DNA of 64,000 bases from CALHVX01 sp039198065 (GTDB taxonomy: Bacteria > Pseudomonadota > Gammaproteobacteria > Pseudomonadales > Azotimanducaceae), in contig JBCCTU010000003.1 in assembly GCA_039198065.1 (NCBI GenBank), forward strand, positions 434,001 to 498,000, in the 5' to 3' direction. The position numbers and the translations under genes are program-made. Below the pieces are notes generated by a model. That model was not told where the DNA came from, ran no database searches, and saw only the letters and a list, made by a program, of their open reading frames with translations. This document shows, piece by piece, positions 1 to 7,803 of this stretch; the stretch's first letter is position 1; each line of letters starts with the position of its first letter.

Positions 1-221
1 TTGAAGGTCACCAGATCACCCACGTTCACCGGTTTTCGGAAGTACACCTGGTCGATGAACAGCGTGACCACGTAACTCTTGCAGTAGCGCGACGCGCAGG
101 CGTAGGCGACCTGATCGAGTAATCGAAGCAGCGCGCCGCCGTGAACGGCTCCGGAAAAGTTGGCCAGATCCGGTGTCATGAGCACCGTCATGGCGAGAGA
201 CTTGTCTGAGCTTTCGGTCAT
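1..221 (-). CDS. Acyl-CoA thioesterase, hotdog fold (partial, 3' end beyond window)
   Basis: Only the first 73 or so codons are inside the window; the rest lies to the left. The ATG at 221 opens a protein beginning MTESSDKSLAMTVLMTPDL. The segment reading NFSGAVHGGALLRLLDQVAY is the typical start of the hotdog helix of YciA/BACH-type acyl-CoA thioesterases, where a conserved Asp follows the HGG turn. A second typical piece is the strand IDQVYFRKPVNVGDLV. Enzymes of this group hydrolyse fatty acyl-CoA to free acid and CoA in the cytoplasm. The family is clear from these motifs; substrate chain length cannot be read from the fragment. Confidence 0.85.
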   Translation of the reverse strand, partial: MTESSDKSLAMTVLMTPDLANFSGAVHGGALLRLLDQVAYACASRYCKSYVVTLFIDQVYFRKPVNVGDLVTF

Positions 222-401
222 CTTCAGATCGCTTGGATACGCTGAGTGAGGGAAACCGCGGAAGATTAGCGGAATCGCCGTAGGCTGCGCTTCAACGAAT
301 GGCCGTACGGAACGTCAATTCCGGGCTGCGCTAACTTATTGCATAGACAAGAGAGAGGAGACGCTCACCCCCTGTCTTCGGTTCTAGGAGACCCCGACTC
401 G

Positions 402-833
402 CTACTTGGCGACGTAGGCCGTCACCGTGACACCCGTCTCCAGGATCACGTCGATCGCCATGCGCCCGTCGGCCTCCAGCCCATAGGCGAGCCCTCGGAT
501 ACGGGTCGCTTCGTCGGTCGTGAATGCAACACGGGATGAGGTCAGCTCACTAAGTTCCATGGACTGGGCGGTGAGCAAGTCGAGATCGGCGTTGAACTGC
601 CTCAGCTGCAGCACCAGCGTGCGTTCGCCGGCCGTTGTCTTTTCGCGGACGGTCATGAGCTCGATAAGGACAATGTCTTCGGCGCTTGAGAGCCGCACTT
701 TGTTTTCGATGCAACCGTGGCGCGGTGCGGTCCAAGTCTCTTCGACCTGCTGCTCGCCAAGTTCACCGACCCAGGTGCCGGCGAGCCACTGAAGCAGGTC
801 AATGGATTGGTCGGCGGAAAGCTTGAGCGTCAT
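402..833 (-). CDS. DUF6265 domain protein
   Basis: This 143-residue cytoplasmic protein has no signal peptide. It begins its conserved part with LLQWLAGTWVGEL and then EETWTAPRHGCIENKVRL. This W-L-x-G-x-W followed by E-x-W pattern is what I know from DUF6265 (lipocalin-like small beta-barrel proteins of unknown function). The ATG at 833 is preceded by a weak AGGTG ribosome site. The remaining strands (LELMTV-like, LVLQLRQF, RIRGLAYGL) fit a short beta-rich fold. No function is assigned for the family. The gene stands alone between the thioesterase and the PhyH gene, all on the minus strand. Confidence 0.7.
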   Translation of the reverse strand: MTLKLSADQSIDLLQWLAGTWVGELGEQQVEETWTAPRHGCIENKVRLSSAEDIVLIELMTVREKTTAGERTLVLQLRQFNADLDLLTAQSMELSELTSSRVAFTTDEATRIRGLAYGLEADGRMAIDVILETGVTVTAYVAK

Positions 834-890
834 GTGTACACCTGCACAGGGAAAACACTGCGTTGGTAACCAGTGTAACGCCGAGTCGGG

Positions 891-1838
891 TCAGTTGGGC
901 GGGTACTCGTTTTCCAACCGGCTGAGCCAGTAGTCGGCGTCGAAGCGATCATCGCCAATCAGGCGACGCCAGAAGGCGATTCGGGCGATGTACTCGAGGC
1001 GTTCCGTATCCGCTTCAAACCAGGGCTCCGGTTTTGTCAGGATCGCGTGCACGGGATCGGCCGGGCCGCCAATGGGTGCCCAAAATATCGGGCTCTGGTG
1101 ATGCGGGTCTTCGACTAGATCCTGCGTATCCCAGAGCTTGACCTGGGGTTCCTGCGGCGCGAGGCGAAGTTTCCACAGGTACCGGAGCGAGTCGCCGGTG
1201 TTGGCACCGCCCCCGTGCCAGAGGCCGTGATGGAAGATGAACACGGTCCCTGCTGCGCAGGTCACGTGCTGCTGCCCTCGGAGGTTCTGATAGCGTGCGA
1301 TGGCGCTCTCGCTCACTCGGCGCAAATGGGATCCGGGCAGATAGCGCGTGCCCCCCATCGTTCCAGTCACCGCCTGGGGAAAGTAGAACAGCTGAATGTC
1401 GAAGCTGTGTCGAGGATCGATCGTTGAGTCCTGGTGATAGTGCTGCGCCACCGGGCGCGCTGGGTCTCGCGGTGGAAAGGTAATGTGCAGAAACTGATGG
1501 TCCACAACCGCGCTGCGGCCGACGAGGGATTCGATGGCGCCGGCAATCTCGGGCAACCGGAGCAGCGCATGGAGCGGATGCGTTGGTTCGAAGGCCTGCA
1601 ACCAGTGCGTGCCGGGGGCGAGAAACGGAATGGCAGGCTCCGCGAGCAGTGCGCCGTAGAGTGCGTGCGGGTTCTCGCCCGCCGCGTCCGGCTCGGTGGT
1701 CGCTGAATTCGCGGCTGCGGCTAAGTGAGCGAGGAACGCCTCGTTAATCGCTGCCGGTACCACGGCGTCGAAGCGCAGCACGCCGCGGGCAGCGAACTCC
1801 GCCATGCGTTGGGTTGTGAGTTTGATCGGTGCCGTCAC
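891..1838 (-). CDS. Phytanoyl-CoA dioxygenase (PhyH) family protein
   Basis: This 315-residue protein belongs to the Fe(II)/2-oxoglutarate dioxygenases. The metal triad is visible: the H-x-D motif in AQHYHQDST (His135, Asp137) and a distal histidine in HHGLWHGGG (about His208), followed by an arginine near 219 that could hold 2-oxoglutarate. Family members hydroxylate small molecules or acyl groups in the cytoplasm. The start is GTG at 1838, overlapping by four bases (GTGA) the stop of the small upstream gene, so translation is probably coupled. The substrate is unknown; PhyH members range from lipid to ectoine and halogenation-type chemistry. Confidence 0.85.
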   Translation of the reverse strand: MTAPIKLTTQRMAEFAARGVLRFDAVVPAAINEAFLAHLAAAANSATTEPDAAGENPHALYGALLAEPAIPFLAPGTHWLQAFEPTHPLHALLRLPEIAGAIESLVGRSAVVDHQFLHITFPPRDPARPVAQHYHQDSTIDPRHSFDIQLFYFPQAVTGTMGGTRYLPGSHLRRVSESAIARYQNLRGQQHVTCAAGTVFIFHHGLWHGGGANTGDSLRYLWKLRLAPQEPQVKLWDTQDLVEDPHHQSPIFWAPIGGPADPVHAILTKPEPWFEADTERLEYIARIAFWRRLIGDDRFDADYWLSRLENEYPPN

Positions 1839-2164
1839 TGGGCGTCGCTCTCGACCAGGGTCGGAACCAACCGTTCAAAGAAGAACTCGTACTTGAGGTA
1901 GCCGGTGGTGAACTCATTGCCCGCCGTGTGGGCGAGGAGAGGGCTGGCCTGGATGAGACGCCAACCGTCCCGCAGCGCGGCCAGGCCGGTGGCGTAGGGT
2001 GGCTCTGGATCATCGCCCGCGTCACCGGTGGTTCGGTGTTGGGCGCCGCTGCCGTCGTAGAAACTCCAGCCAACGACGGCGGTATCGAGCGCCGAGGTTG
2101 TCAGGTACAGCACCAGCACCTGCTGTCGCCATGCGTCGTGAGGTGCTGGAGGAACATCGACCAT
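1835..2164 (-). CDS. Small hypothetical protein coupled to PhyH gene
   Basis: I do not recognise this 109-residue protein. It has no signal peptide or membrane span. It reads as a small globular protein with aromatic-rich ends (LYLTTSALDTAVVGWSFYDG near the start, GYLKYEFFFERLVPTL near the end). Its TGA overlaps the GTG start of the PhyH dioxygenase, which makes a two-gene unit likely and suggests a partner or accessory role for that enzyme; this is inference from position only. The ATG at 2164 lacks a strong ribosome site. Confidence 0.6.
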   Translation of the reverse strand: MVDVPPAPHDAWRQQVLVLYLTTSALDTAVVGWSFYDGSGAQHRTTGDAGDDPEPPYATGLAALRDGWRLIQASPLLAHTAGNEFTTGYLKYEFFFERLVPTLVESDAQ

Positions 2165-2177
2165 AGGTCACGCTACC

Positions 2178-2341
2178 ACGCCGATGGCAGTGGAACGACA
2201 CTCGGCGCGGGGAGCGCACGATTCGGCCCCTACGGCTACGATGTCTATGCTGAGCCTGGCGGCGATCGTATCCCGCGCTTCAACCCGAAGCGCCTGACCG
2301 AGCGGTACTCCGCTAGCGAAAGGATCCTACTGATTCGCTAA
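2178..2341 (+). other. Orphan coding-like stretch without a start
   Basis: On the plus strand, the last 45 or so codons before a TAA at 2339-2341 read like real protein in one frame (RFGPYGYDVYAEPGGDRIPR, then NPKRLTERYSASERILLIR). Third codon positions are G or C rich. Upstream the same frame runs antisense through the small PhyH-linked gene, and I see no convincing start codon with a ribosome site. It may be the 3' remnant of a lost gene or chance. I do not recognise the peptide. Confidence 0.25.
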
Positions 2342-2356
2342 CGGCGCCGGGGGCCT

Positions 2357-2638
2357 TCAGCGGTCTTGGAGCCTCGCTTTGTAGGCCGCCAGGGTGTAGC
2401 CACGACTGGCCATACAGGAACTGTAGCTGCCGTAGTTGCGACTCTTTGTGTCTAGGGTCCGCGTGCCGTTCGTGTAGCCGGCTTGCGAGAGGCACCGTGC
2501 GTGATCCATTGCGTAGTCGAGTTCGCTGCCACGCTCTTCCGACACCCAGCGATGGGTGGGCGTCTGAGTGGCCGGGAGCGTGCATCCAGTGGCTGCGATG
2601 GTGGCGGTCAAGGCGAGTGTTTTGAAAACGGTGCGCAT
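2357..2638 (-). CDS. Small lipoprotein, CM-GY type
   Basis: This 93-residue lipoprotein has a 19-residue signal ending in a lipobox (AATGC, Cys19), so it is probably anchored in a membrane facing the periplasm. AAGGGA lies a proper distance before the ATG at 2638. The mature part contains W, then D-x-A-R-C, and near the end SSCMASRGYTL. The same spacing of two cysteines and a terminal C-M-x-x-x-G-Y is found in the divergent lipoprotein at 3027-3383, so the two look like distant paralogues. The cysteines could form a disulfide. Function unknown. Confidence 0.75.
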   Translation of the reverse strand: MRTVFKTLALTATIAATGCTLPATQTPTHRWVSEERGSELDYAMDHARCLSQAGYTNGTRTLDTKSRNYGSYSSCMASRGYTLAAYKARLQDR

Positions 2639-2851
2639 GGTGATTTCCCTTCGATGCTTCGGTGCGATGACGAGGCTCGTCGTGCGTTTCTCCCCTGTCC
2701 CCTCGATTGAGCCGGTCGACCGAGGCGCTGTCGGTACGTGTAATGACGCGTTGACCTGGCCGTGTGAAACCTGATTGGCCCGACCGGATCGCAGCTGTCA
2801 TAAAACTGTAATGAACAATAGCAGCCGATCTGCGCACTGTCATCGAAATGT

Positions 2852-2881
2852 CATAAATCAATTTTTCGAAAAAGATTTATG
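2852..2881. promoter_or_regulatory. AT-rich inverted repeat
   Basis: Arms cataaatc (2852-2859) and gatttatg (2874-2881) are exact reverse complements, and inside them ttttt-cg-aaaaa (2862-2873) pairs as well, leaving a two-base bulge. In a GC-rich genome this could be an operator, a promoter element or a transcription stop. The sequence alone does not decide between them. Confidence 0.45.
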
Positions 2882-2885
2882 TGAT

Positions 2886-2898
2886 CTAGTCTAACTAG
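2886..2898. promoter_or_regulatory. Short palindrome ctagt-cta-actag
   Basis: Two exact 5-bp arms with a 3-bp spacer sit just five bases after the larger AT-rich inverted repeat. CTAG occurs in both arms and is generally a rare tetranucleotide in such genomes. It may be part of a binding site for a regulator of the flanking lipoprotein genes. Confidence 0.35.
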
Positions 2899-3026
2899 AG
2901 CGTAACTTGCTGATTTCACGGCAAGTAGATAAGCCAGTTTGTTGGCATTCTCGAGGCCCTCGGGGCGTCAATGCGGTGCCGCCCTCGTAACACGACTGTC
3001 ATACTTCTTCGGCACCCTGCGCGGCC

Positions 3027-3383
3027 ATGAAATACCGCCCCATCACGCCGCTCGTGAGGACGATTGCCATCGCGTCGGCCCTGCTGTGCGCCGGCTGTTC
3101 CGTGGCACCCACCGTGCGACAGGAGTTCGTCTGGCATCACCCTGCCGGGGGTGCGTACCTGTTCGACTATGACCGGCAAGCCTGCACGGCCCGAACGCAG
3201 GCGGCTGGCGAAAGGATGGGTACTGATCCCTCCGGTCCGTTCTTCCGCTGCATGCGCGACCTCGGGTATCGGTTGGTCGCTCCGGTTACGCACGACGCGT
3301 TGAGCACTGCGCAGACGCCCCCGCCCGAGACCCGTACCGGCGACGTTGCCGTCGAGGCGGAGCCTGCCGTTCCCTCGTCCTAG
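3027..3383 (+). CDS. Small lipoprotein, CM-GY type (paralogue of 2357-2638)
   Basis: This 118-residue protein has an N-terminal signal and lipobox LCAGC (Cys24). The mature part reads FDYDRQACTARTQAAG, then FFRCMRDLGYRLV. The spacing of D-x-x-x-x-C and the terminal C-M-x-x-x-G-Y matches the divergently transcribed lipoprotein at 2357-2638. The C-terminal 30 residues are a proline- and glutamate-rich tail without structure. Location is probably the periplasmic face of the inner or outer membrane. Function unknown; it may be a stress or envelope small lipoprotein. Confidence 0.75.
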   Translation: MKYRPITPLVRTIAIASALLCAGCSVAPTVRQEFVWHHPAGGAYLFDYDRQACTARTQAAGERMGTDPSGPFFRCMRDLGYRLVAPVTHDALSTAQTPPPETRTGDVAVEAEPAVPSS

Positions 3384-3510
3384 GCCTTCGGACGCAACCC
3401 GCGTTCGCCTGATCTTTAAGTCTTCTCACGCCACCGATGCGGGACTGGTGTCCACTGCGCAGCGTCGGTAGGGTCAAAGCACTTTTCCCGAGACGGAGCG
3501 CAGATCCCCT

Positions 3511-4650
3511 ATGACCCAGGCGAACCGACGAAGGCTGCTGAGAATGGGTTCCGTCGCAGCCGCGGGCACCCTGACGACACCGTTCGTCGGGTGCTCCCGG
3601 GCTCCGGAGACGCCGAGCTATGTCCGGCCATACTCGAGGCGTCCCTGGGCCGCACCGCGGATCTCAGAAGATCGGGTGGTTCGCGAGATTGTCGGGCATC
3701 GACCGTTTCGCAGGGCTGGGTTTGTTGTACGCCGGGAGGCGTTCGACGAGAAGACGGTTATTCACAACTACGGTCATGGCGGCGGCGGTATCTCGCTCTC
3801 CTGGGGTTCGTCCGCGCTCGCCGTTCGAGAAGCCGCCGGACTACCGGTTGGCGATGCCGCCGTGATCGGTTCGGGGATCATGGGGCTAACGACCGCTCGA
3901 TTGCTTCAGGACGCCGGCTGGAACGTGACCGTGTACAGTCGCGACCCGTCCCGACACGCGGTGTCGAACGTGGGTGCCGGTCAATGGGCTCCGACCAGCG
4001 TCTTCGACGAAGCGGTGGCGACGCGAGAGTTCGTTGAGCAGTACCTGTGGGCGTCGCGCATAGCCCACCATGCGTATCAGAACCTGATTGGTGCGGGCTA
4101 TGGCGTGAGCTTTGTTGAGAACTATTACCTCAACGATGAGCCGCGGCCGCACAACTTTTATCTGCGGGAGATGCCGGAACTGTTTGCCGCGGTTGCTGAT
4201 CTCGCTCCGGGTTCCCATCCGTTTCCGACGCGCTACGTGACTCAAACCGTCACAATGCTGATCCAGCCAGCGCAGTTCTTGCGCCGTGTTCGCGCCGATG
4301 TGCTCGCCTTTGGTGGGCGCTTCGAGGCCCGGTACTTTGATTCGCTGGACAGCGTGATGGCGTTGCAAGAACCGGTCGTGTTCAACTGTACGGGCTTAGG
4401 CGCCCGGGCCCTGTTTGGCGACAACGACCTCGAACCGGCGAAAGGCCAACTGGTGTTTCTCCTGCCCGACGAGCGTGTCGATTACCTTACTGTGGGTGGC
4501 GGCACAGATGTGACCTATATGTTTTCAAGGACCGGTGAGATCGTGCTCGGCGGGTCGTTTCAGATCGGCGACTGGTCGCGCAATCCGGAACCTGAGGTGA
4601 CGAAGCGCATCATTGCCGATAATCGGTCGGTGTTTGAGCGGTTTGGCTGA
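3511..4650 (+). CDS. Tat-exported FAD oxidoreductase, circularly permuted D-amino-acid-oxidase fold
   Basis: This 379-residue protein has a twin-arginine signal (RRRLLRMGS) and a cysteine at 28 (FVGC) that could be lipidated. It belongs to the DAO flavoenzyme superfamily. The FAD-binding GxGxxG motif (AVIGSGIMGLTTARLL) lies at residues 118-132, not at the N-terminus. Before it, at about 62-101, come GHRPFR, RRE and VIHNYGHGGGGISLSWG; in D-amino-acid oxidases these form the C-terminal substrate/FAD segment. The protein ends soon after LGGSFQIGDWS, close to where classical enzymes would run into that segment. The order is therefore swapped as in a circular permutation. It probably oxidises an amine or amino acid in the periplasm. 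A DUF885 gene follows after seven bases. Confidence 0.85.
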   Translation: MTQANRRRLLRMGSVAAAGTLTTPFVGCSRAPETPSYVRPYSRRPWAAPRISEDRVVREIVGHRPFRRAGFVVRREAFDEKTVIHNYGHGGGGISLSWGSSALAVREAAGLPVGDAAVIGSGIMGLTTARLLQDAGWNVTVYSRDPSRHAVSNVGAGQWAPTSVFDEAVATREFVEQYLWASRIAHHAYQNLIGAGYGVSFVENYYLNDEPRPHNFYLREMPELFAAVADLAPGSHPFPTRYVTQTVTMLIQPAQFLRRVRADVLAFGGRFEARYFDSLDSVMALQEPVVFNCTGLGARALFGDNDLEPAKGQLVFLLPDERVDYLTVGGGTDVTYMFSRTGEIVLGGSFQIGDWSRNPEPEVTKRIIADNRSVFERFG

Positions 4651-4657
4651 GGGCAAG

Positions 4658-6379
4658 ATGGAAACAAGGATTGCGCAACGCGCGCTGATGCGGCTCGCGA
4701 GCGTCGCTCTTGTTGTCTTCGTTGCGAGCTGCAGCTCGGCGTCGCTGTCACGCGCTGATGAACGCTGGGATGCGTTCGTAGCCGAGTTTCTCGAGCGCTA
4801 CTTCGAGCTGTTGCCGCGCGCGGCAATCAGCGCCGGTCGACACGACTACGACGGTACGGTGCCGCAGCTCGATGCGGCGTCCCGGGCTGCCGTCGCGGCC
4901 GGGTTGCGAGCCCTACGTGCCGACACGGAAGCATTCTCACCCCGCGGCTTGAGCGAGGATCGACGCTTCGAGCGAGACCTGGCGCTGTGGTATCTCGATC
5001 GGCGCCTGTTCTGGGGTAGTGAAACCAACTGGCGCACCCACAATCCGATGTTTCTCCGCGGAGCTCTCAGCCCAACGATTTACCTCAATCGCGAGTACGC
5101 ATCGCTCGACGTGCGCGCGACGGGCTTGCGGCGCACGCTGGAGCAGCTACCTCGGGCCCTCAAACAGCTGAAGGCACCGCTTGTTGAGGCCATGCCAGAA
5201 AGCTATCTCAAGCGCTCCATTGGCTACTACGGCGGCCTCGCGCGGCACCTCACGCGCGCGGTGCCAGAGCGCTTCGGGGCTCTTGACGATCTGGCGGAGC
5301 GGAGCGCACTCCTCGCCGCGAACGATGCAGCTGTCGCCGCACTGATTGTGTTCCGCGACGAACTCCGCACTCAGTTGCCGAAAGCTACGGACGCGTTTGC
5401 GCTCGGTGAGGCGACCTTCATGACAATGCTGAGGCAACGCGAACGCGTGACCGAGGACCTGGCCACGCTGAAGGCGGAAGGGGAGGCTGACCTGGCTCGC
5501 AACCTCAAAGCACTCGAGCGCGTGTGTTTCGAACAACTCGAGGTCGCGACGCTGGAGCAGTGTCTGGCCCGCGCCGAAGACGGGAAGTCGCTGGATCCGG
5601 TCGCGCGAGGTCGCGCCCAGCTACCCGAGCTTCGCGCATTCATTGTCGAGCATGATCTCATGTCGATTCCGTCCGCGGACGTGGCGATGGTCGCGGAAGC
5701 CCCGCCGCATCGCCGCGCCAATTTGGCCTACATCAGCACTCCGGGCCCGTTTGAGGCGCGTGCGCTCCCGAGCGTCTATTACATTTCACCGCCGGACCCG
5801 GACTGGAGCGTCGCCGAGCAACGCGCCTTCGTGCCGAACGAAGGGCGGCTCCTGTACGTGTCTGTGCACGAGGTCTGGCCGGGGCACTTCATGAACATGC
5901 TGCATCGCCGGACGCACCCCCGGCCGCTGGTACGTCTGTTTCGCAGCACCACGTTTTCCGAGGGCTGGGCTCACTACGTGGAAGAGATGATGCACGATGA
6001 GGGTCTCAGTGCCGGCGATCCACGGCTCCACGTTGGCCAGTTGCTAAACGCTTTGAAGCGCAACGTTCGTTACTTGGCGGCGATCGGCATGCACACCGGC
6101 GGTATGACGGAGGCGGAAGCCGAGCGCCTGTTTCTCGAGCAGGCCTTTCTCGACCCAGGCAACGCGCGCCAGCAGGCGGCTCGGGGCACCTACGATCCGG
6201 GTTATCTCTCCTACACGCTCGGCAAGCTTCAAATCCTGCGGTTGCGGGAGGACTGGTTTGCGGCTAACCCGGAGGCCAGGTTGAAGGATTTCCACGACCA
6301 GCTGTTGAGCTATGGAAGTGCTCCCGTATCGCTTATCCGGGAGTATCTGTTGCCAGCGGATTCCGTACTCGCGCCCTGA
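4658..6379 (+). CDS. DUF885 family lipoprotein, putative metallopeptidase-like
   Basis: I place the start at the ATG at 4658, after GAGGG and seven bases past the previous stop; this gives 573 residues beginning METRIAQRALMRLAS with a signal and lipobox VASC. Family signatures near residue 403 are HEVWPGH and further on SEGWAHYVEEMM; the His/Glu residues resemble a zinc site, and DUF885 proteins are thought to be related to metallopeptidases. The late part YDPGYLSYTLGKLQILRLR is also typical of the family. It sits in one transcription unit with the permuted DAO flavoenzyme. Substrate unknown. Confidence 0.8.
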   Translation: METRIAQRALMRLASVALVVFVASCSSASLSRADERWDAFVAEFLERYFELLPRAAISAGRHDYDGTVPQLDAASRAAVAAGLRALRADTEAFSPRGLSEDRRFERDLALWYLDRRLFWGSETNWRTHNPMFLRGALSPTIYLNREYASLDVRATGLRRTLEQLPRALKQLKAPLVEAMPESYLKRSIGYYGGLARHLTRAVPERFGALDDLAERSALLAANDAAVAALIVFRDELRTQLPKATDAFALGEATFMTMLRQRERVTEDLATLKAEGEADLARNLKALERVCFEQLEVATLEQCLARAEDGKSLDPVARGRAQLPELRAFIVEHDLMSIPSADVAMVAEAPPHRRANLAYISTPGPFEARALPSVYYISPPDPDWSVAEQRAFVPNEGRLLYVSVHEVWPGHFMNMLHRRTHPRPLVRLFRSTTFSEGWAHYVEEMMHDEGLSAGDPRLHVGQLLNALKRNVRYLAAIGMHTGGMTEAEAERLFLEQAFLDPGNARQQAARGTYDPGYLSYTLGKLQILRLREDWFAANPEARLKDFHDQLLSYGSAPVSLIREYLLPADSVLAP

Positions 6380-6473
6380 TCCTGCGGCCACTCTGTCTCG
6401 CGCGAGTCGTCCGCCGGCAGAACGTACCGGTGCTCCTATACTGAGATCATTCGAAGCAAGCGGACCCGCGCGC

Positions 6474-7772
6474 ATGGTTGAAGTCGCTCTTCAGGACGGG
6501 CCGGCGAGCACTCCCACGCTGCACCGCGTCCTGCGAGGCCACCCCGCGTTCGTTCATTGGACGAAAGAGCAGATCGCCGCTCTCGATGGCCACAGCAGGT
6601 TTGATCGGGCCGGCCCCGGTGACCTGCTGCAGCGCAAAGGCAGCATAGACCCGTTCATCTTATTCCTCATTGACGGTGCGTTGTTGGTCAGCGACGGCGC
6701 GGGCCTCGCGCGACGCGTGACGACGGGAAGCGACGATGTTCGTTTTCCTGTTGCCCGTCTTCGGCCGTCACTGTTTGACGTCGCTAGCGAAGCGGACAGT
6801 CAACTGCTCAAAGTTGAACAGTCCGTGCTGCAGCGAATCACCGCGTCAGGTTTTGAGCCTGCGCCACGTGTGCGCTTTGATCTGTTTTCTCCACCGGTGT
6901 CAGGCAGCTGGCAGCACCACCCCCTGGTCGACGATCTTGGCGCAGCTCGGGACGCCGGAGCGTTGGAACTACCGGTGATCCCTGCGATTGCGTTGAAGGT
7001 GCGGCAAGCCCTTGCGCGTGAAGACGTTCAGATGAAGGACGTGGCACGCATCATCGCCGCCGATCCGGTTATCTCCGCGCGTTTGCTGAAAGTTGCTAAC
7101 AGCTCGCTCTTCGTCGGCCGCTCTCCCTGTGATTCGCTGCAGCAGGCGGTCGTGCGGTTAGGGGTAAATCGGGTGCAGAATCTGGTGCTGGCATTGGCGT
7201 CAGCGCGCCTGTTTTCCCCGACCGATGGCGCACTAAAACAGCGTTTGGGTGCGGTCTGGCGTCACCTGCTTAAGATAGGTTCGCTCTGCGCAGCGTTGGC
7301 GCGGCTAAGCCAAAAGCTCGATCCAGATCTGGCGCTGTTGGTTGGGTTGCTCCACGAGGTAGGAAAGATTCCGATTCTCGTGCGAGCCATGGACTACCCG
7401 GATTTGCGTGATACGCCTGGTTTGCTCGATGACATTCTTGCGGCCCTTGGTCCGCAGCTCACGGTTGCTACGCTTTCTGCCTGGGGCCTTGCCGATGCAG
7501 TGCTTGGAGCTGCGGATCGGCAGCACCAGTGGAATTACGATCACGAGGGCGACGTTGATACGGTAGATCTGCTTCTCGTCGCACACGTCTTTGACTCCGG
7601 CGCTCAGTCCGGGACGCACGCGGACAGCGCCCCTATGATGCCACCGCTTACAGAGATACCGGCCTTCTCCAAGATCACGGGCCGCGACCTGACGGCGCAG
7701 GAGTCGCTGACGGTGTTAAAGGATGCGCAGGCCGAGTCACAGGCCCTGCGGTCCCTCCTGAGCGGTGGCTGA
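6474..7772 (+). CDS. HDOD domain signalling protein
   Basis: The chosen start ATG at 6474 gives 432 residues. The first 150 residues resemble a degenerate cyclic-nucleotide-binding beta-barrel (DLLQRKGSIDPFILFLIDGALLV), a common partner of HDOD. From about 153 to 350 the HDOD domain follows: LPVIPAIALKVRQAL, VARIIAADPVISARLLKVANS, AVVRLGVNRVQNLVL, and HEVGK near 294. HDOD proteins are relatives of HD phosphohydrolases that usually lack activity and act in signal transduction, often in c-di-GMP, chemotaxis or motility networks. The open frame continues upstream to 6312, but that part overlaps the DUF885 gene. It converges with the NRAMP-like gene. Confidence 0.8.
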   Translation: MVEVALQDGPASTPTLHRVLRGHPAFVHWTKEQIAALDGHSRFDRAGPGDLLQRKGSIDPFILFLIDGALLVSDGAGLARRVTTGSDDVRFPVARLRPSLFDVASEADSQLLKVEQSVLQRITASGFEPAPRVRFDLFSPPVSGSWQHHPLVDDLGAARDAGALELPVIPAIALKVRQALAREDVQMKDVARIIAADPVISARLLKVANSSLFVGRSPCDSLQQAVVRLGVNRVQNLVLALASARLFSPTDGALKQRLGAVWRHLLKIGSLCAALARLSQKLDPDLALLVGLLHEVGKIPILVRAMDYPDLRDTPGLLDDILAALGPQLTVATLSAWGLADAVLGAADRQHQWNYDHEGDVDTVDLLLVAHVFDSGAQSGTHADSAPMMPPLTEIPAFSKITGRDLTAQESLTVLKDAQAESQALRSLLSGG

Positions 7773-7803
7773 TAGCGGCGGTTGATAGCGGGGCTTGGAA
7801 AGG

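Larger units (their letters stand above)
2639..3026. other. 388 bp divergent spacer between two lipoprotein genes
   Basis: No credible gene lies here. The spacer separates the two divergent small lipoproteins and is locally AT-rich, unlike its surroundings. It holds two palindromes listed separately (2852-2881 and 2886-2898). It should contain the promoters of both genes, but I cannot fix their -35 and -10 boxes. Confidence 0.6.

Noticed and set aside
6312..6473. N-terminal extension of the HDOD protein
   Set aside because: It overlaps the end of the DUF885 gene and reads as arginine/serine-rich non-domain sequence; ATG 6474 fits better.
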